The translations under genes were made by a program, and so were the position numbers. A stretch of DNA of 42,360 nucleotides from Lentisphaerota bacterium (GTDB taxonomy: Bacteria > Verrucomicrobiota > Kiritimatiellia > UBA8416 > JAUUYL01). Below, piece after piece: positions 26,651-34,528 of the stretch. How positions within the stretch are numbered: the stretch's first letter is position 1; each line of letters begins with the position of its first letter. Under the pieces are notes generated by a model. That model had not been told where the DNA came from, did not search any database, and saw only the letters and a list, made by a program, of their open reading frames with translations. The stretch spans positions 1 through 42,360 of the forward strand of contig JAUUYL010000014.1 of assembly GCA_030590485.1 (NCBI GenBank), given 5' to 3'.

Positions 26651-26843
26651 AAGTACCTGCGGAGCCTACTTGTCACGGCGTAGTCTTCAGACAAAGCCGG
26701 ATCAGCCCCTTCATTACCTTCGTTTCCTTCTGTGAATTCTTTACAGAGCCCATAATCCTCTGCGTTCTCTGTGCGATTCTTTCCTAAACCTATAAGCCAT
26801 CCATTCCATCGGCGTTTATCGGCGGCTAATTCTCTCCCTCTCA
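26651..26843. other. queE-queC spacer with repeat-derived open frame
   Basis: A 65-codon open frame runs on the minus strand (26647-26844), touching the queE stop and queC start. Its translation (CKEFTEGNEGNEG, AADKRRWNG) is low-complexity with no domain. The DNA holds a 9-bp periodic GAAGGNAAY stretch near 26705-26732 and a repeat edge shared with 36621. It is more likely interspersed-repeat debris than a gene. Confidence 0.5.
26662..26681. repeat. Interspersed repeat edge GAGCCTRCTTGTCACGRCGT, copy 1
   Basis: A 20-bp segment matching 36621-36640 with two differences; similarity continues weakly for another about 20 bp. It lies in the queE-queC spacer. Confidence 0.4.
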
Positions 26844-27473
26844 TTATTTCACACCCAGAATTTTATGCAGTTGGACCTGAAGTTTCACATGCAAACCGTC
26901 TTCAATAATCCATTTAGCCAAGTCGCCCGCATCCATCGATCCATAGACAGGGCTGAAATGTACGACACTGCACTTTTCAATTAAATCATTTTCTTCAGTA
27001 AAGTTTCTTGCCCAGTCGTAATCATTCCTGTCGGATACAACAAACTTGAGTTCGTCATCCGCCCGCAAACGATCGATATTACCCATGTCAAAACTACCCT
27101 CTGCCCCGCTTGAAGGCGTTTTAACATCCATAATCGCAATAACACCGTCAGGTATGACCGATATATTGCAAGTCCCATTAGTCTCAACAAGAATAGTTTT
27201 CGCCGTCTCATCCCTCAGCCGAGTTGCCAAAACCCCAAATTCTTCCTGAAGCAAAGGCTCGCCCCCTGTTATCTCGACCAGCCGACCTTCTGATTCACGA
27301 CTCTCCGCCACCAGCTCGTCAATTGAACGGCCTTCACCATCATCATGTTCTGTATCACAGTATCCACACTTGAGGTTACATCCCGATAAACGAACAAAGA
27401 AACAGACTCGCCCCGCATAACTCGACTCGCCCTGTATAGAGCAAAATGTTTCAGATACCTTTATTTCAGACAT
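26844..27473 (-). CDS. queE: QueE, 7-carboxy-7-deazaguanine synthase (radical SAM)
   Basis: A 209-residue radical SAM enzyme that makes CDG from CPH4. The cluster motif CNLKCGYC gives Cys32, Cys36 and Cys39; TGGEPLLQ and VETNGT follow. The frame stays open 50 codons upstream, but that stretch includes a 7-bp repeat array and has no family similarity; the ATG at 27473 (MSEIKVSETFCSIQGES) matches known QueE starts. It is divergent from guaB across a 239-bp control region. queD and folE are not in the window. Confidence 0.93.
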   Translation of the reverse strand: MSEIKVSETFCSIQGESSYAGRVCFFVRLSGCNLKCGYCDTEHDDGEGRSIDELVAESRESEGRLVEITGGEPLLQEEFGVLATRLRDETAKTILVETNGTCNISVIPDGVIAIMDVKTPSSGAEGSFDMGNIDRLRADDELKFVVSDRNDYDWARNFTEENDLIEKCSVVHFSPVYGSMDAGDLAKWIIEDGLHVKLQVQLHKILGVK

Positions 27474-27493
27474 GCCGGATACTCTACCTGAAA

Positions 27494-27521
27494 GATAGGC
27501 AACAGGCAATAGGCAATGGAC
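27494..27521. repeat. 7-bp-period array upstream of queE
   Basis: GATAGGC-AACAGGC-AATAGGC-AATGGAC, lying 20 bp upstream of the queE ATG in the queE-guaB divergent spacer. Confidence 0.65.
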
Positions 27522-27642
27522 AGTACCATACGCAGGGAACAGAAAATGAACATCAGAATTGAGGAAAATCTTCAAACCCTTGAACTTAGAACCTGCTTTT
27601 GCGCTGCAGCGAAAAAGTGTCAAAAATACTTATCTTTTTGTA

Positions 27643-27697
27643 TTGCTTAACCTTGGAGCTAAGACGTATAATATATTGGCAAAACCACAAATTGTGG
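27643..27697 (+). promoter_or_regulatory. guaB promoter and leader dyad
   Basis: A -35 TTGCTT (27643-27648), an 18-bp spacer and a perfect -10 TATAAT (27667-27672) place the start near 27679. Just downstream is a perfect dyad CCACAA-A-TTGTGG (27685-27697), which ends 3 bases before the AGGGAG ribosome-binding site (27701-27706). The promoter is well supported. The dyad may be a repressor site or an occluding hairpin; that is inferred. Confidence 0.65.
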
Positions 27698-27712
27698 AAC
27701 AGGGAGATATTG

Positions 27713-29206
27713 ATGAGCAAGAATAGTAATATACAGGCATTTATGAAGCAGTTTCCTCATGAAGGTCTGACCTTTGATGACGTGTCGCTGCTGACACAGT
27801 ATGCCGACTTTTTGCCTGACGAGACCACCCTCGAGACGCGTCTAACCAGCAGAATCAACCTCAACATGCCCTTCGTCAGCGCCGCAATGGATACAGTAAC
27901 AGAATCAGGCATGGCTATTGCAATGGCGATGCAGGGCGGCATAGGCGTCGTCCACAAGAACCTTTCAACAGAGATTCAAGCCAAGCACGTCACAACCGTA
28001 AAACACCACCTTCATGGTCTGATCCTTGAACCCATTTCATTTAAATCAACTGACACGCTGAATGTTGTCAGAGAAACTACCGAATCCAAGGGGTATAGTT
28101 TTAGCGGATTTCCGATTATTGATGAGAAAGATCATCTTGTAGGCATACTAACATCACGTGACATCAAGTTTACATCGAAGAAAAACACCATGGTCGCCGA
28201 CATAATGACCAAGGATCCCATCACAGCGCCTGCAGGAACAACACTTAAACAAGCGCATAAGCTGATGATCAAAAACAAAATCGGCAAACTCCCTCTTGTA
28301 ACTAAGAAGAAACTCGTTGGGCTCTACAGCTTTTCCGATGTAACGACGCTCGTTGAACAAATGCACCCTCTCTATAATCGAGATGACAAACACAGACTTC
28401 GTGTCGCTGCAGCTATCAGTCAAAATGACCACGCTCGCGCAGAAATACTCATTGACGCCAATGTTGATGTTATTGTTGTGGATAGCGCGCATGGACATTC
28501 CAAAGGTATTATCGATATGGTCAAGTGGCTGGTGAAGCATTACCCGGATATAGACATCATTGCAGGTAATATTGCAACGGGTGAAGCCGCTCTGGCTCTT
28601 AAGGCTGCGGGCGCTCACGCCGTTAAAGTAGGCATTGGTCCTGGTTCAATATGCACCACCAGGGTTGTTTGCGGAATAGGTGTTCCGCAGGTAACAGCAG
28701 TCTATGAAGTCTCCAAAGCTTTAAAAGGATCTATTCCTATAGTAGCTGATGGCGGCATCCGCCATTCAGGTGACGCTCCAAAAGCCCTGGTTGCAGGTGC
28801 TGACACGATTATGCTCGGCTCTGTTCTAGCAGGCACAGAAGAAAGCCCCGGCGAAAAAATCATTCACCAGGGCCGTCAATACGTGGTTTACAGGGGCATG
28901 GGCAGCTTGGCAGCAATGCGTCAGTCAAGAGGCAGCCGCGAACGCTACGGAGAACACACCAAAAGTAAAGGTGATGATCTTGTGCCGCAAGGCATCGAAG
29001 GAATCGTTCCTTACGCGGGAAGCGTCAACAAAGTCATGAACCAATATTGCGGCGGCCTACGCTCGTCGCTCGGCTACTGCGGATGCAAAACAATAGCCCA
29101 GCTCCAGAAGAATGGAAAATTCGTCAGAGTATCATCCGCAGGCCTCAACGAATCTCATCCACATGACATCAAGATCATGAAGGATGCTCCGAACTACAGG
29201 TCGTAG
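27713..29206 (+). CDS. guaB: GuaB, IMP dehydrogenase
   Basis: A 497-residue enzyme converting IMP to XMP, the committed step to GMP. The catalytic cysteine is Cys314 (GPGSICTTR), with the NAD site DSAHGHS (257-263) and two CBS domains at about 105-215 inserted in the barrel. GMGSLAAM and the mobile-flap region follow. The frame is open to 27599, but AGGGAG seven bases before ATG 27713 and the promoter position settle the start. It is a single-gene unit, ending at a strong hairpin shared with mlaD. Confidence 0.97.
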   Translation: MSKNSNIQAFMKQFPHEGLTFDDVSLLTQYADFLPDETTLETRLTSRINLNMPFVSAAMDTVTESGMAIAMAMQGGIGVVHKNLSTEIQAKHVTTVKHHLHGLILEPISFKSTDTLNVVRETTESKGYSFSGFPIIDEKDHLVGILTSRDIKFTSKKNTMVADIMTKDPITAPAGTTLKQAHKLMIKNKIGKLPLVTKKKLVGLYSFSDVTTLVEQMHPLYNRDDKHRLRVAAAISQNDHARAEILIDANVDVIVVDSAHGHSKGIIDMVKWLVKHYPDIDIIAGNIATGEAALALKAAGAHAVKVGIGPGSICTTRVVCGIGVPQVTAVYEVSKALKGSIPIVADGGIRHSGDAPKALVAGADTIMLGSVLAGTEESPGEKIIHQGRQYVVYRGMGSLAAMRQSRGSRERYGEHTKSKGDDLVPQGIEGIVPYAGSVNKVMNQYCGGLRSSLGYCGCKTIAQLQKNGKFVRVSSAGLNESHPHDIKIMKDAPNYRS

Positions 29207-29392
29207 ACCTGGAGTTCGCGTCGTTCGTAATAAGCTAAAGTTTCTTTGTAACGGCATATATGTCACTACAGATATCCATTCCCAGGCTCCATATTTTCAA
29301 ATCCCTATAACTGCGTATTTTGACTTGCTCAGACATCATTCCCCCTATTGCTCCTTATTAACCCTGAAACGAACGACGATAACCGATAACCG

Positions 29393-29449
29393 CATTTACT
29401 TCAGTGTTTTTCGCGCCTTACAAGGCACCGAAAAACACTGAAGTAAATG
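29393..29449. terminator. Bidirectional hairpin terminator between guaB and mlaD
   Basis: Arms of 21 bp at 29393-29413 and 29429-29449 are perfect reverse complements; three further pairs (GCC/GGC) extend the stem around the loop TTACAA. The A/T-rich runs in the arms give a U-tract-like exit on each strand. The right arm lies inside the mlaD coding end (TFTSVFFG). It fits a shared terminator for convergent genes. Confidence 0.8.
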
Positions 29450-30212
29450 TAACTATTGGCGAGGTTTCGCGCAGGTCGTCAACAACGGCCCTGACCTCTT
29501 TTACGATCTGCTCTACTTCCGCGTAGAGTGTGTCATCATCTGACATCAGCTTGCCAAGGATGCCTTCCCCTCGCTCGAGCCTGGCGGCTATTTTCTTGAG
29601 AGATGCTGCGGATTCAGCAAGATCGGTGTAAAGGGTTTCATCGTCCGATAACATTTTCCCTAACGTGCCCTTCCCGTTCTTGATTCGGTCAGCAACCTCA
29701 TCTATTTTCTCTGTTGTACTCTTGAGGTTAGCTATGATTCCGCCTTCAATAAATCCATCCTTCATGGCCCCGACTAATTCAGCGGCATCTGTCATCAGGT
29801 CATACGGTGGCTCACCATGCAATTGGAACTCGGCAGGAAGCTCAGGAAACTCCTCGGAACCTTCATAAACTTGTAGATAGCGCCCGCCAAGCATAGACTT
29901 GCTGACTATGACAATCTTGTAATCCTTCTTCATGGTGAGTTTCTTTTTGAGCGAGCATTCAACCAGAACGCCATTGTCTTTAAGGCTGAGCTTTTTTACA
30001 GACCCTATAGGCATCCCGCGCACAACCACATCATCCGTCTCCCTGAGGCCCATCACGTTTTCAAATGTCACCGCAAACTCGTACTTCTTTTCCCCAAATT
30101 TCTTACCGGAAAGAAAAATGGTGAAATAGAAAAAACCCAGCAGAATCATGGCTAGAAACACACCAACAACTACCTCAACAGTGAGTTCTCTGGCTATCCA
30201 ATCTTTCTTCAT
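29418..30212 (-). CDS. mlaD: MlaD-like MCE-domain lipid-transport protein
   Basis: A 264-residue inner-membrane-anchored periplasmic protein. One TM helix (about 12-32, VEVVVGVFLAMILLGFFYFTI) precedes the MCE domain (about 40-120, FAVTFENVMGLRETDDVVVRG). The C-terminal part is helical with two copies of a GxGxLGKxxSDDxTLY segment, common in this family. It carries phospholipids between inner and outer membrane with the MlaE/MlaF transporter encoded just upstream. Its start overlaps mlaF by 4 bp (ATGA). mlaB and mlaC are not present. Confidence 0.92.
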   Translation of the reverse strand: MKKDWIARELTVEVVVGVFLAMILLGFFYFTIFLSGKKFGEKKYEFAVTFENVMGLRETDDVVVRGMPIGSVKKLSLKDNGVLVECSLKKKLTMKKDYKIVIVSKSMLGGRYLQVYEGSEEFPELPAEFQLHGEPPYDLMTDAAELVGAMKDGFIEGGIIANLKSTTEKIDEVADRIKNGKGTLGKMLSDDETLYTDLAESAASLKKIAARLERGEGILGKLMSDDDTLYAEVEQIVKEVRAVVDDLRETSPIVTFTSVFFGAL

Positions 30213-30970
30213 GATTTCTTCCTTTCCCAGGACCCTTCTTTCGTAATGTATTGCGACTCAAGAAAAGCCTGCACTTCCGGCTTGTCAGATACAATAAATT
30301 CATCCGGCGTGGCCAACTCCACAATTTTTCCTCCACCGAGCATAGCAATTCTATCACCAATAGCAAGCGCACTATGCAGATCATGCGTTACCACAACGCT
30401 TGTGACACCAAGATTCTCACTCATATCATCAATAAGGGTGTCAATCGTCCTTGATGTCACAGGATCCAGACCCGACGTAGGTTCATCGTAAAGAATAATC
30501 TCAGGTTCCCTGATTATAGCACGCGCCAAACCAGCCCTCTTCTGCATGCCGCCCGATATTTCTGACGGTTTTTTGTCACCATCATCCTCAAGGCCCACCA
30601 ACGCCAACGTTTTACGTACCTTACTGATAATCTCATCCTCCGGCATATCCGTCTTTTCCCGCAACGGCAAAGCCACATTATCCATGACACTTAGCCAGGC
30701 CAGCAATGCCCCGCCCTGAAAGAGATACCCGAACCGCTCCCTTGCACGCTCAAGATCCGCGCCCGTAGCATTAGTTATATCTTCGCCCTTGATGTATACA
30801 TTGCCTTCGTCAGGAGTCATCAGGCGAACCATATGCTTTAACGTTACGCTCTTCCCCGCACCGGATGTGCCCACAATAACAAAAACCTCGCCCTGCTTGA
30901 TAGTGAGATTCAAGTTATCAAGAACCGCGTTGCCGCCCAGCAGCTTAGTTACATTTCTAAACTCTATCAT
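30209..30970 (-). CDS. mlaF: MlaF-like ABC transporter ATPase
   Basis: A 253-residue ABC ATPase. Walker A GTSGAGKS (Lys40), signature ISGGMQKR, Walker B IILYDEPTSGLD and the H-loop VVTHD are all present. It powers the MlaE permease for lipid trafficking. The frame is open 18 codons further upstream, but ATG 30970 overlaps the mlaE stop (TAATG) and begins with the family start MIEFRNV, so it is chosen. It is the middle gene of mlaE-mlaF-mlaD. Confidence 0.94.
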   Translation of the reverse strand: MIEFRNVTKLLGGNAVLDNLNLTIKQGEVFVIVGTSGAGKSVTLKHMVRLMTPDEGNVYIKGEDITNATGADLERARERFGYLFQGGALLAWLSVMDNVALPLREKTDMPEDEIISKVRKTLALVGLEDDGDKKPSEISGGMQKRAGLARAIIREPEIILYDEPTSGLDPVTSRTIDTLIDDMSENLGVTSVVVTHDLHSALAIGDRIAMLGGGKIVELATPDEFIVSDKPEVQAFLESQYITKEGSWERKKS

Positions 30971-31779
30971 TAATAAAACAACCTTGTTATGAAATAGCCT
31001 ACAACAAGAATATAGAGGAAACATATGATTACCGCACGCCTTGTCGAGATGCCAACTCCTACCGCGCCCTCAGTAGTGGCGAAACCTTCATGACATGAGA
31101 CCGTTGTAATAATCACCCCGAAAAGAAATGCTTTGAATAGACCGACATAAAGATCCTTATACTCTGCGAAATCTCTCGCGTTCTCTATGTATGCGACCCA
31201 CGAGACATCGAGCTGGGTCATGCCAACAATTCCTCCGCCAACGACACCCATAATGCATGTGTAAAACGCAAGCACAGGTGTCATTATCGCCATGGCTGCT
31301 ATCCTCGGCATAACAAGAAAACGCACAGGGTCAATCGACATCAATTCCAGCGCCGCTACTTCTTCGGATACTGTCATCGTACCCAATTGCGCCGCCATGG
31401 CGGACCCAACGCAGGCAGCAAGAATTAAACCCGTCATGAACGGCCCCATCTCCCTGAGCATTGAAACCATTACAGCCGATCCGATATAAACTTGCTGATT
31501 AAACTTCTGCAGTTCCAGACCCGCCTGCAATGCCAGAATCATACCGGTAAATACCGCCACAACCGTAATAACACCCAGGCTCTTTACACCAAAGACATAC
31601 ATCTGCATGAAAACTTCTTTTTGGCTTCTTTTCTCAAACACATACCTGAGATTTGCTATTGCAGAAACAAGAAGAAGCACCGCGTGCCCGGAGTCACGAC
31701 ACAAAAACATCGCCCTACGACCCATTCGTCCGTAGTAATTCAATGACGGTGGAAAATATTCTGGCTCTCTGCTAATCAT
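30970..31779 (-). CDS. mlaE: MlaE-like ABC transporter permease
   Basis: A 269-residue MlaE-family permease with five to six hydrophobic helices and the family segments GAVFTGMILALQAGLELQKF-type (about residues 75-95), REMGPFMTGLI and AAQLGTMTVSEEVAALELM. It forms the membrane channel for phospholipid movement with MlaF and MlaD. It is the first gene of the operon. No Shine-Dalgarno is visible before the ATG: the upstream bases are a 7-bp repeat array that starts only 6 bp away. Confidence 0.92.
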   Translation of the reverse strand: MISREPEYFPPSLNYYGRMGRRAMFLCRDSGHAVLLLVSAIANLRYVFEKRSQKEVFMQMYVFGVKSLGVITVVAVFTGMILALQAGLELQKFNQQVYIGSAVMVSMLREMGPFMTGLILAACVGSAMAAQLGTMTVSEEVAALELMSIDPVRFLVMPRIAAMAIMTPVLAFYTCIMGVVGGGIVGMTQLDVSWVAYIENARDFAEYKDLYVGLFKAFLFGVIITTVSCHEGFATTEGAVGVGISTRRAVIICFLYILVVGYFITRLFY

Positions 31780-31785
31780 TGTATG

Positions 31786-31806
31786 GTGAAGCGTGAAGCG
31801 TGAAAC
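31786..31806. repeat. 7-bp-period array upstream of mlaE
   Basis: GTGAAGC-GTGAAGC-GTGAAAC. It is inverted relative to the array at 31988-32015 on the other side of the same spacer; a 10-bp perfect inverted match (GCGTGAAACG) joins them. Confidence 0.75.
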
Positions 31807-31987
31807 GAATCTCGCCCCCCACAGCCTTTAATTATCACATTCTTAATCTCACTCTTAATCATAATCCCCACTCAGCCTATAAGTCCCCACTTGTCTGGGC
31901 ATAGCCGAAGGCGACGCCTGATCCGTTTTATCCCGGGCATCTAGCGACGGGGGGAGCGGGCGGGCAAACCTTCCCTAAGCCTATCAG

Positions 31988-32015
31988 TCACGTTTCACGC
32001 ATCACGTTTCACGTT
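31988..32015. repeat. 7-bp-period array just downstream of the lipoprotein gene
   Basis: TCACGTT-TCACGCA-TCACGTT-TCACGTT, ending one base before the lipoprotein stop codon. The intervening 31807-31987 holds G/C-rich repeat debris (including GCATCTAGCGA at 31937) and no gene. Confidence 0.75.
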
Positions 32016-32016
32016 T

Positions 32017-33426
32017 TCAAATCTCAAAGAAGTATAACAGTTTATATTTCTTCTGCAAACCTTCCCTCTCACGACCCAAAAGCCCAAAAAGAACACTCCA
32101 CTTGCTGTTTTCTCCATCACCGGACTTTCTCGAGGAATATAGCGGAAAGACCGAACATCGCTTACCTCCATCCTTATTCTTCCTCTTCCTGAAAAGCCCC
32201 CACAAAAGCTCTGTTTCCGTAGCATCACCTACCCGCTCTCTCGAAAAGAGCGTCCAGATGGGGGAAAGATTACGCTCTATGCTATTACTCTCCCTTGCAA
32301 CCCACAAGTCGAGCATCCGGAACCTGGTCGCATCAGCTTCACGCCTGTAGGACATGAAAGGCCAAAACTTGAAATATCTACTGGTCACATCGCCATCGTC
32401 CTTATTGACAACTGAATCGTTGATAATGAGAGGAAGAACTGTCAATTGCCTTGCCTCTTGCTCACCCCTGTCGATAGTTCTTTTCTTGATAATCGGCCAG
32501 AGGAAAAACCACGAATCAACCCCTCTATTATCTTTCCACCCCCACAGAGGCCAGAGATAAAACTTATTAACATCACCCGACGCGTATTGAATCAAAGGAT
32601 ACGGGAGATAAGCCTCCGTCTGAGTGTCGCTAACTGAATACCTGAAGAACGGCGGCAAAACCATCCAGCTTTCTTTATCACCGGACACGGCATGTCCGTA
32701 TATCGGGAACAGTATAAACCCGAACCCCTTCTCGTTAGGAAAATCGTACATGGCCTGTGTCCATATCGGCCACATAATAAACTTCTTCTCGCTACGTCCC
32801 TCGTTGACTGACTTGCCGTAGAAAGGGAAAATCCTCACCCGGTCAACCCCCTCGCCTTTCGTCCAGGAAACAAACGGCCATAATATATCCTTTGTGACTA
32901 TACCGCGCACTGAGCTGTGCGCAAATAGAGGCCACAATACGAAAATGAGTTCATCACGCCCAAGAAACTCATGGATTTCACCGCCCAACGGAAAAATCGC
33001 GAAGTAATGCTCGCCGCTTTTATCCTGCCCGGAAAACAAAACAGGGAAGATGTTGAACCGCCACCTAGAATCATCCTCTATATTATTGAAATCCCGACCC
33101 CATGCAGGGAAAAAACGCCAATACCTGTCTTCCCTGAAATCCTTAAACATACCAATCGGCCAAAGTATTTCAGTGAGGTGCTTTTGATTCTCAGGCTGAT
33201 CAATATGAGAATAGAAAGGGCGGACAGCGCGAAAAGCGTCTCCATTCTCCGCCTTCTGCTTCTCGAAAAAAGGACCCAACGCGCGGAAACGGGCCGTACC
33301 GCTTAGATCGACATCACGGCTGGCGAATATTCCGGCATCAAACTCCTTCCCGCCACCAACAGACATACATCCGGAAGTGAAAGATATCAGAAGCCCGACA
33401 AATAGAAGACTAAGACTGGTTCTCAT
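32017..33426 (-). CDS. Repeat-rich lipoprotein with about 17 [WFL]P[hydrophobic] units; unknown function
   Basis: A 469-residue protein with a lipoprotein-type signal (LLFVGLLISFTSGC, Cys20; the -3 residue is Thr, slightly atypical). The body is built of short repeats centred on WP or FP followed by two hydrophobic residues, for example LWPIGM, IFPLGG, LWPLFA, IFPFYG, LFPIYG, LWPLWG, FWPFMS and VFPLYS, about 17 times at 20-30-residue spacing. Aromatic-rich alternating strands suggest a beta-solenoid or beta-propeller-like surface protein. No named domain recognised. It overlaps pyrB by 17 bp as the last gene of argF-pyrB. Confidence 0.75.
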   Translation of the reverse strand: MRTSLSLLFVGLLISFTSGCMSVGGGKEFDAGIFASRDVDLSGTARFRALGPFFEKQKAENGDAFRAVRPFYSHIDQPENQKHLTEILWPIGMFKDFREDRYWRFFPAWGRDFNNIEDDSRWRFNIFPVLFSGQDKSGEHYFAIFPLGGEIHEFLGRDELIFVLWPLFAHSSVRGIVTKDILWPFVSWTKGEGVDRVRIFPFYGKSVNEGRSEKKFIMWPIWTQAMYDFPNEKGFGFILFPIYGHAVSGDKESWMVLPPFFRYSVSDTQTEAYLPYPLIQYASGDVNKFYLWPLWGWKDNRGVDSWFFLWPIIKKRTIDRGEQEARQLTVLPLIINDSVVNKDDGDVTSRYFKFWPFMSYRREADATRFRMLDLWVARESNSIERNLSPIWTLFSRERVGDATETELLWGLFRKRKNKDGGKRCSVFPLYSSRKSGDGENSKWSVLFGLLGREREGLQKKYKLLYFFEI

Positions 33427-34480
33427 AATTTAAGATGCTCTTATCAACCGCGAAGATATTGGCTATCAACGCTGTGCGTATCCACATACCATTACGCATC
33501 TGACGCCAGTAAACCGCTCTCGGATCATGATCAACATCTGTGGAAATCTCATTCCGGCGAGGCAAGGGATGCATCAATACCGCATCTTTTTTAAGGACAT
33601 CAAGATGCTCGGCTTTAAAGCAGAATTTAGTCGTATCTACCTTTGCGCTCTCCCCCTTATGCGCATCCCACTCGTCCTGAATCCTGGTCATGTAAATTGC
33701 ATTTGCTTCTGGAATTCTTTCTTCAAATTCCGAAGTAATCTCGTATGACACGTCAGCATCATCCAACAGCTTGAGAATCTCGTCACTTATCTGTAGCTGC
33801 TCAGGCGCGACAAAAAGCAGTTTAACTCCTGCGTAGTTGGTCAGGAGGCCAGCCAGGGAACGTACTGTCCGCCCGCGAGCCAGATCACCCACAAACATAA
33901 CCGTCTTACCATCTATCCCGCCAATACCCTCAAAGCTTCGCTGTAACGTGTATATATCAAGCAATGCCTGAGTTGGATGCTGATCCTGACCTGACCCAGC
34001 GTTGATAATCGGAATTGGCCGCTCGGAATTCGCCAGAACCCAGGCCATACGCTCCGCCAGGCCCTTTTTCTTTGTACGCATTACAATAAGATCATAATAC
34101 GAACTGAACGACCGAACGGAATCCTCCTGGGTTTCCCCCTTGAACTCGCTGGAAGTTGCCGTATCGCGCACATTCCCGATTCTCAATCCCAGTATCTGAC
34201 AAGCCGCAAAGAATGATAGAAATGTTCTCGTGCTTGGCTGAGTAAAATAAAGCATCGCACGCTTATGAGGCAATTGACTGTTCAGAAAATCCATGCCTTC
34301 ACGGGTCTTTGCTATAAAGCGTATCTTTGTGGCCAGTTCGCCGAGGTAGTCCAGCTCCTTCCGGCCAAACTGCTGGGCAATAAGCGCGTGCTCAACATGG
34401 TTGCCATCTATAAGAAACTTACCCTTCTCATAAAGACCCAAATCCTTATAATCATCCCAAGCTATCTCATTTAATCCCAT
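33410..34480 (-). CDS. pyrB: PyrB-type aspartate carbamoyltransferase (divergent subclass)
   Basis: A 356-residue carbamoyltransferase. The carbamoyl-phosphate loop is QPSTRTFLSF (Ser83-Thr84-Arg85-Thr86), with HPTQALLD at 168-175 and HPLPRRNEI at 304-312; the last is typical of the aspartate enzymes. Compared with classical PyrB (about 305 residues), it is long and has Phe for the second Arg of STRTR. A GTG at 34486 overlaps the GGAGG ribosome-binding site and cannot be the start; ATG 34480 is. It lies 48 bp after argF with a repeat array between. No pyrI is adjacent. Confidence 0.9.
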   Translation of the reverse strand: MGLNEIAWDDYKDLGLYEKGKFLIDGNHVEHALIAQQFGRKELDYLGELATKIRFIAKTREGMDFLNSQLPHKRAMLYFTQPSTRTFLSFFAACQILGLRIGNVRDTATSSEFKGETQEDSVRSFSSYYDLIVMRTKKKGLAERMAWVLANSERPIPIINAGSGQDQHPTQALLDIYTLQRSFEGIGGIDGKTVMFVGDLARGRTVRSLAGLLTNYAGVKLLFVAPEQLQISDEILKLLDDADVSYEITSEFEERIPEANAIYMTRIQDEWDAHKGESAKVDTTKFCFKAEHLDVLKKDAVLMHPLPRRNEISTDVDHDPRAVYWRQMRNGMWIRTALIANIFAVDKSILNYENQS

Positions 34481-34498
34481 AATCACCTCCGCGAAGAC

Positions 34499-34526
34499 CC
34501 GTAGTCTGTGGTCCGTAGTCCGTAGT
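34499..34526. repeat. 7-bp-period array between argF and pyrB
   Basis: CCGTAGT-CTGTGGT-CCGTAGT-CCGTAGT, fitting exactly between the pyrB ribosome-binding site and the argF stop codon (34529). Confidence 0.75.
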
Positions 34527-34528
34527 CA

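Noticed and set aside
26647-26844. 65-codon minus-strand open frame neatly overlapping queE and queC
   Set aside because: The translation is low-complexity and made of repeat DNA (EGNEGNEG), with no domain; the overlaps look coincidental.
27474-27623. 50-codon N-terminal extension of QueE
   Set aside because: It contains a heptamer array and lacks similarity; known QueE proteins start at the MSEIKVSETF position.
27474-27642. preQ1 riboswitch upstream of queE
   Set aside because: No recognisable preQ1 aptamer (C-rich loop plus A-rich tail) could be found on the minus strand.
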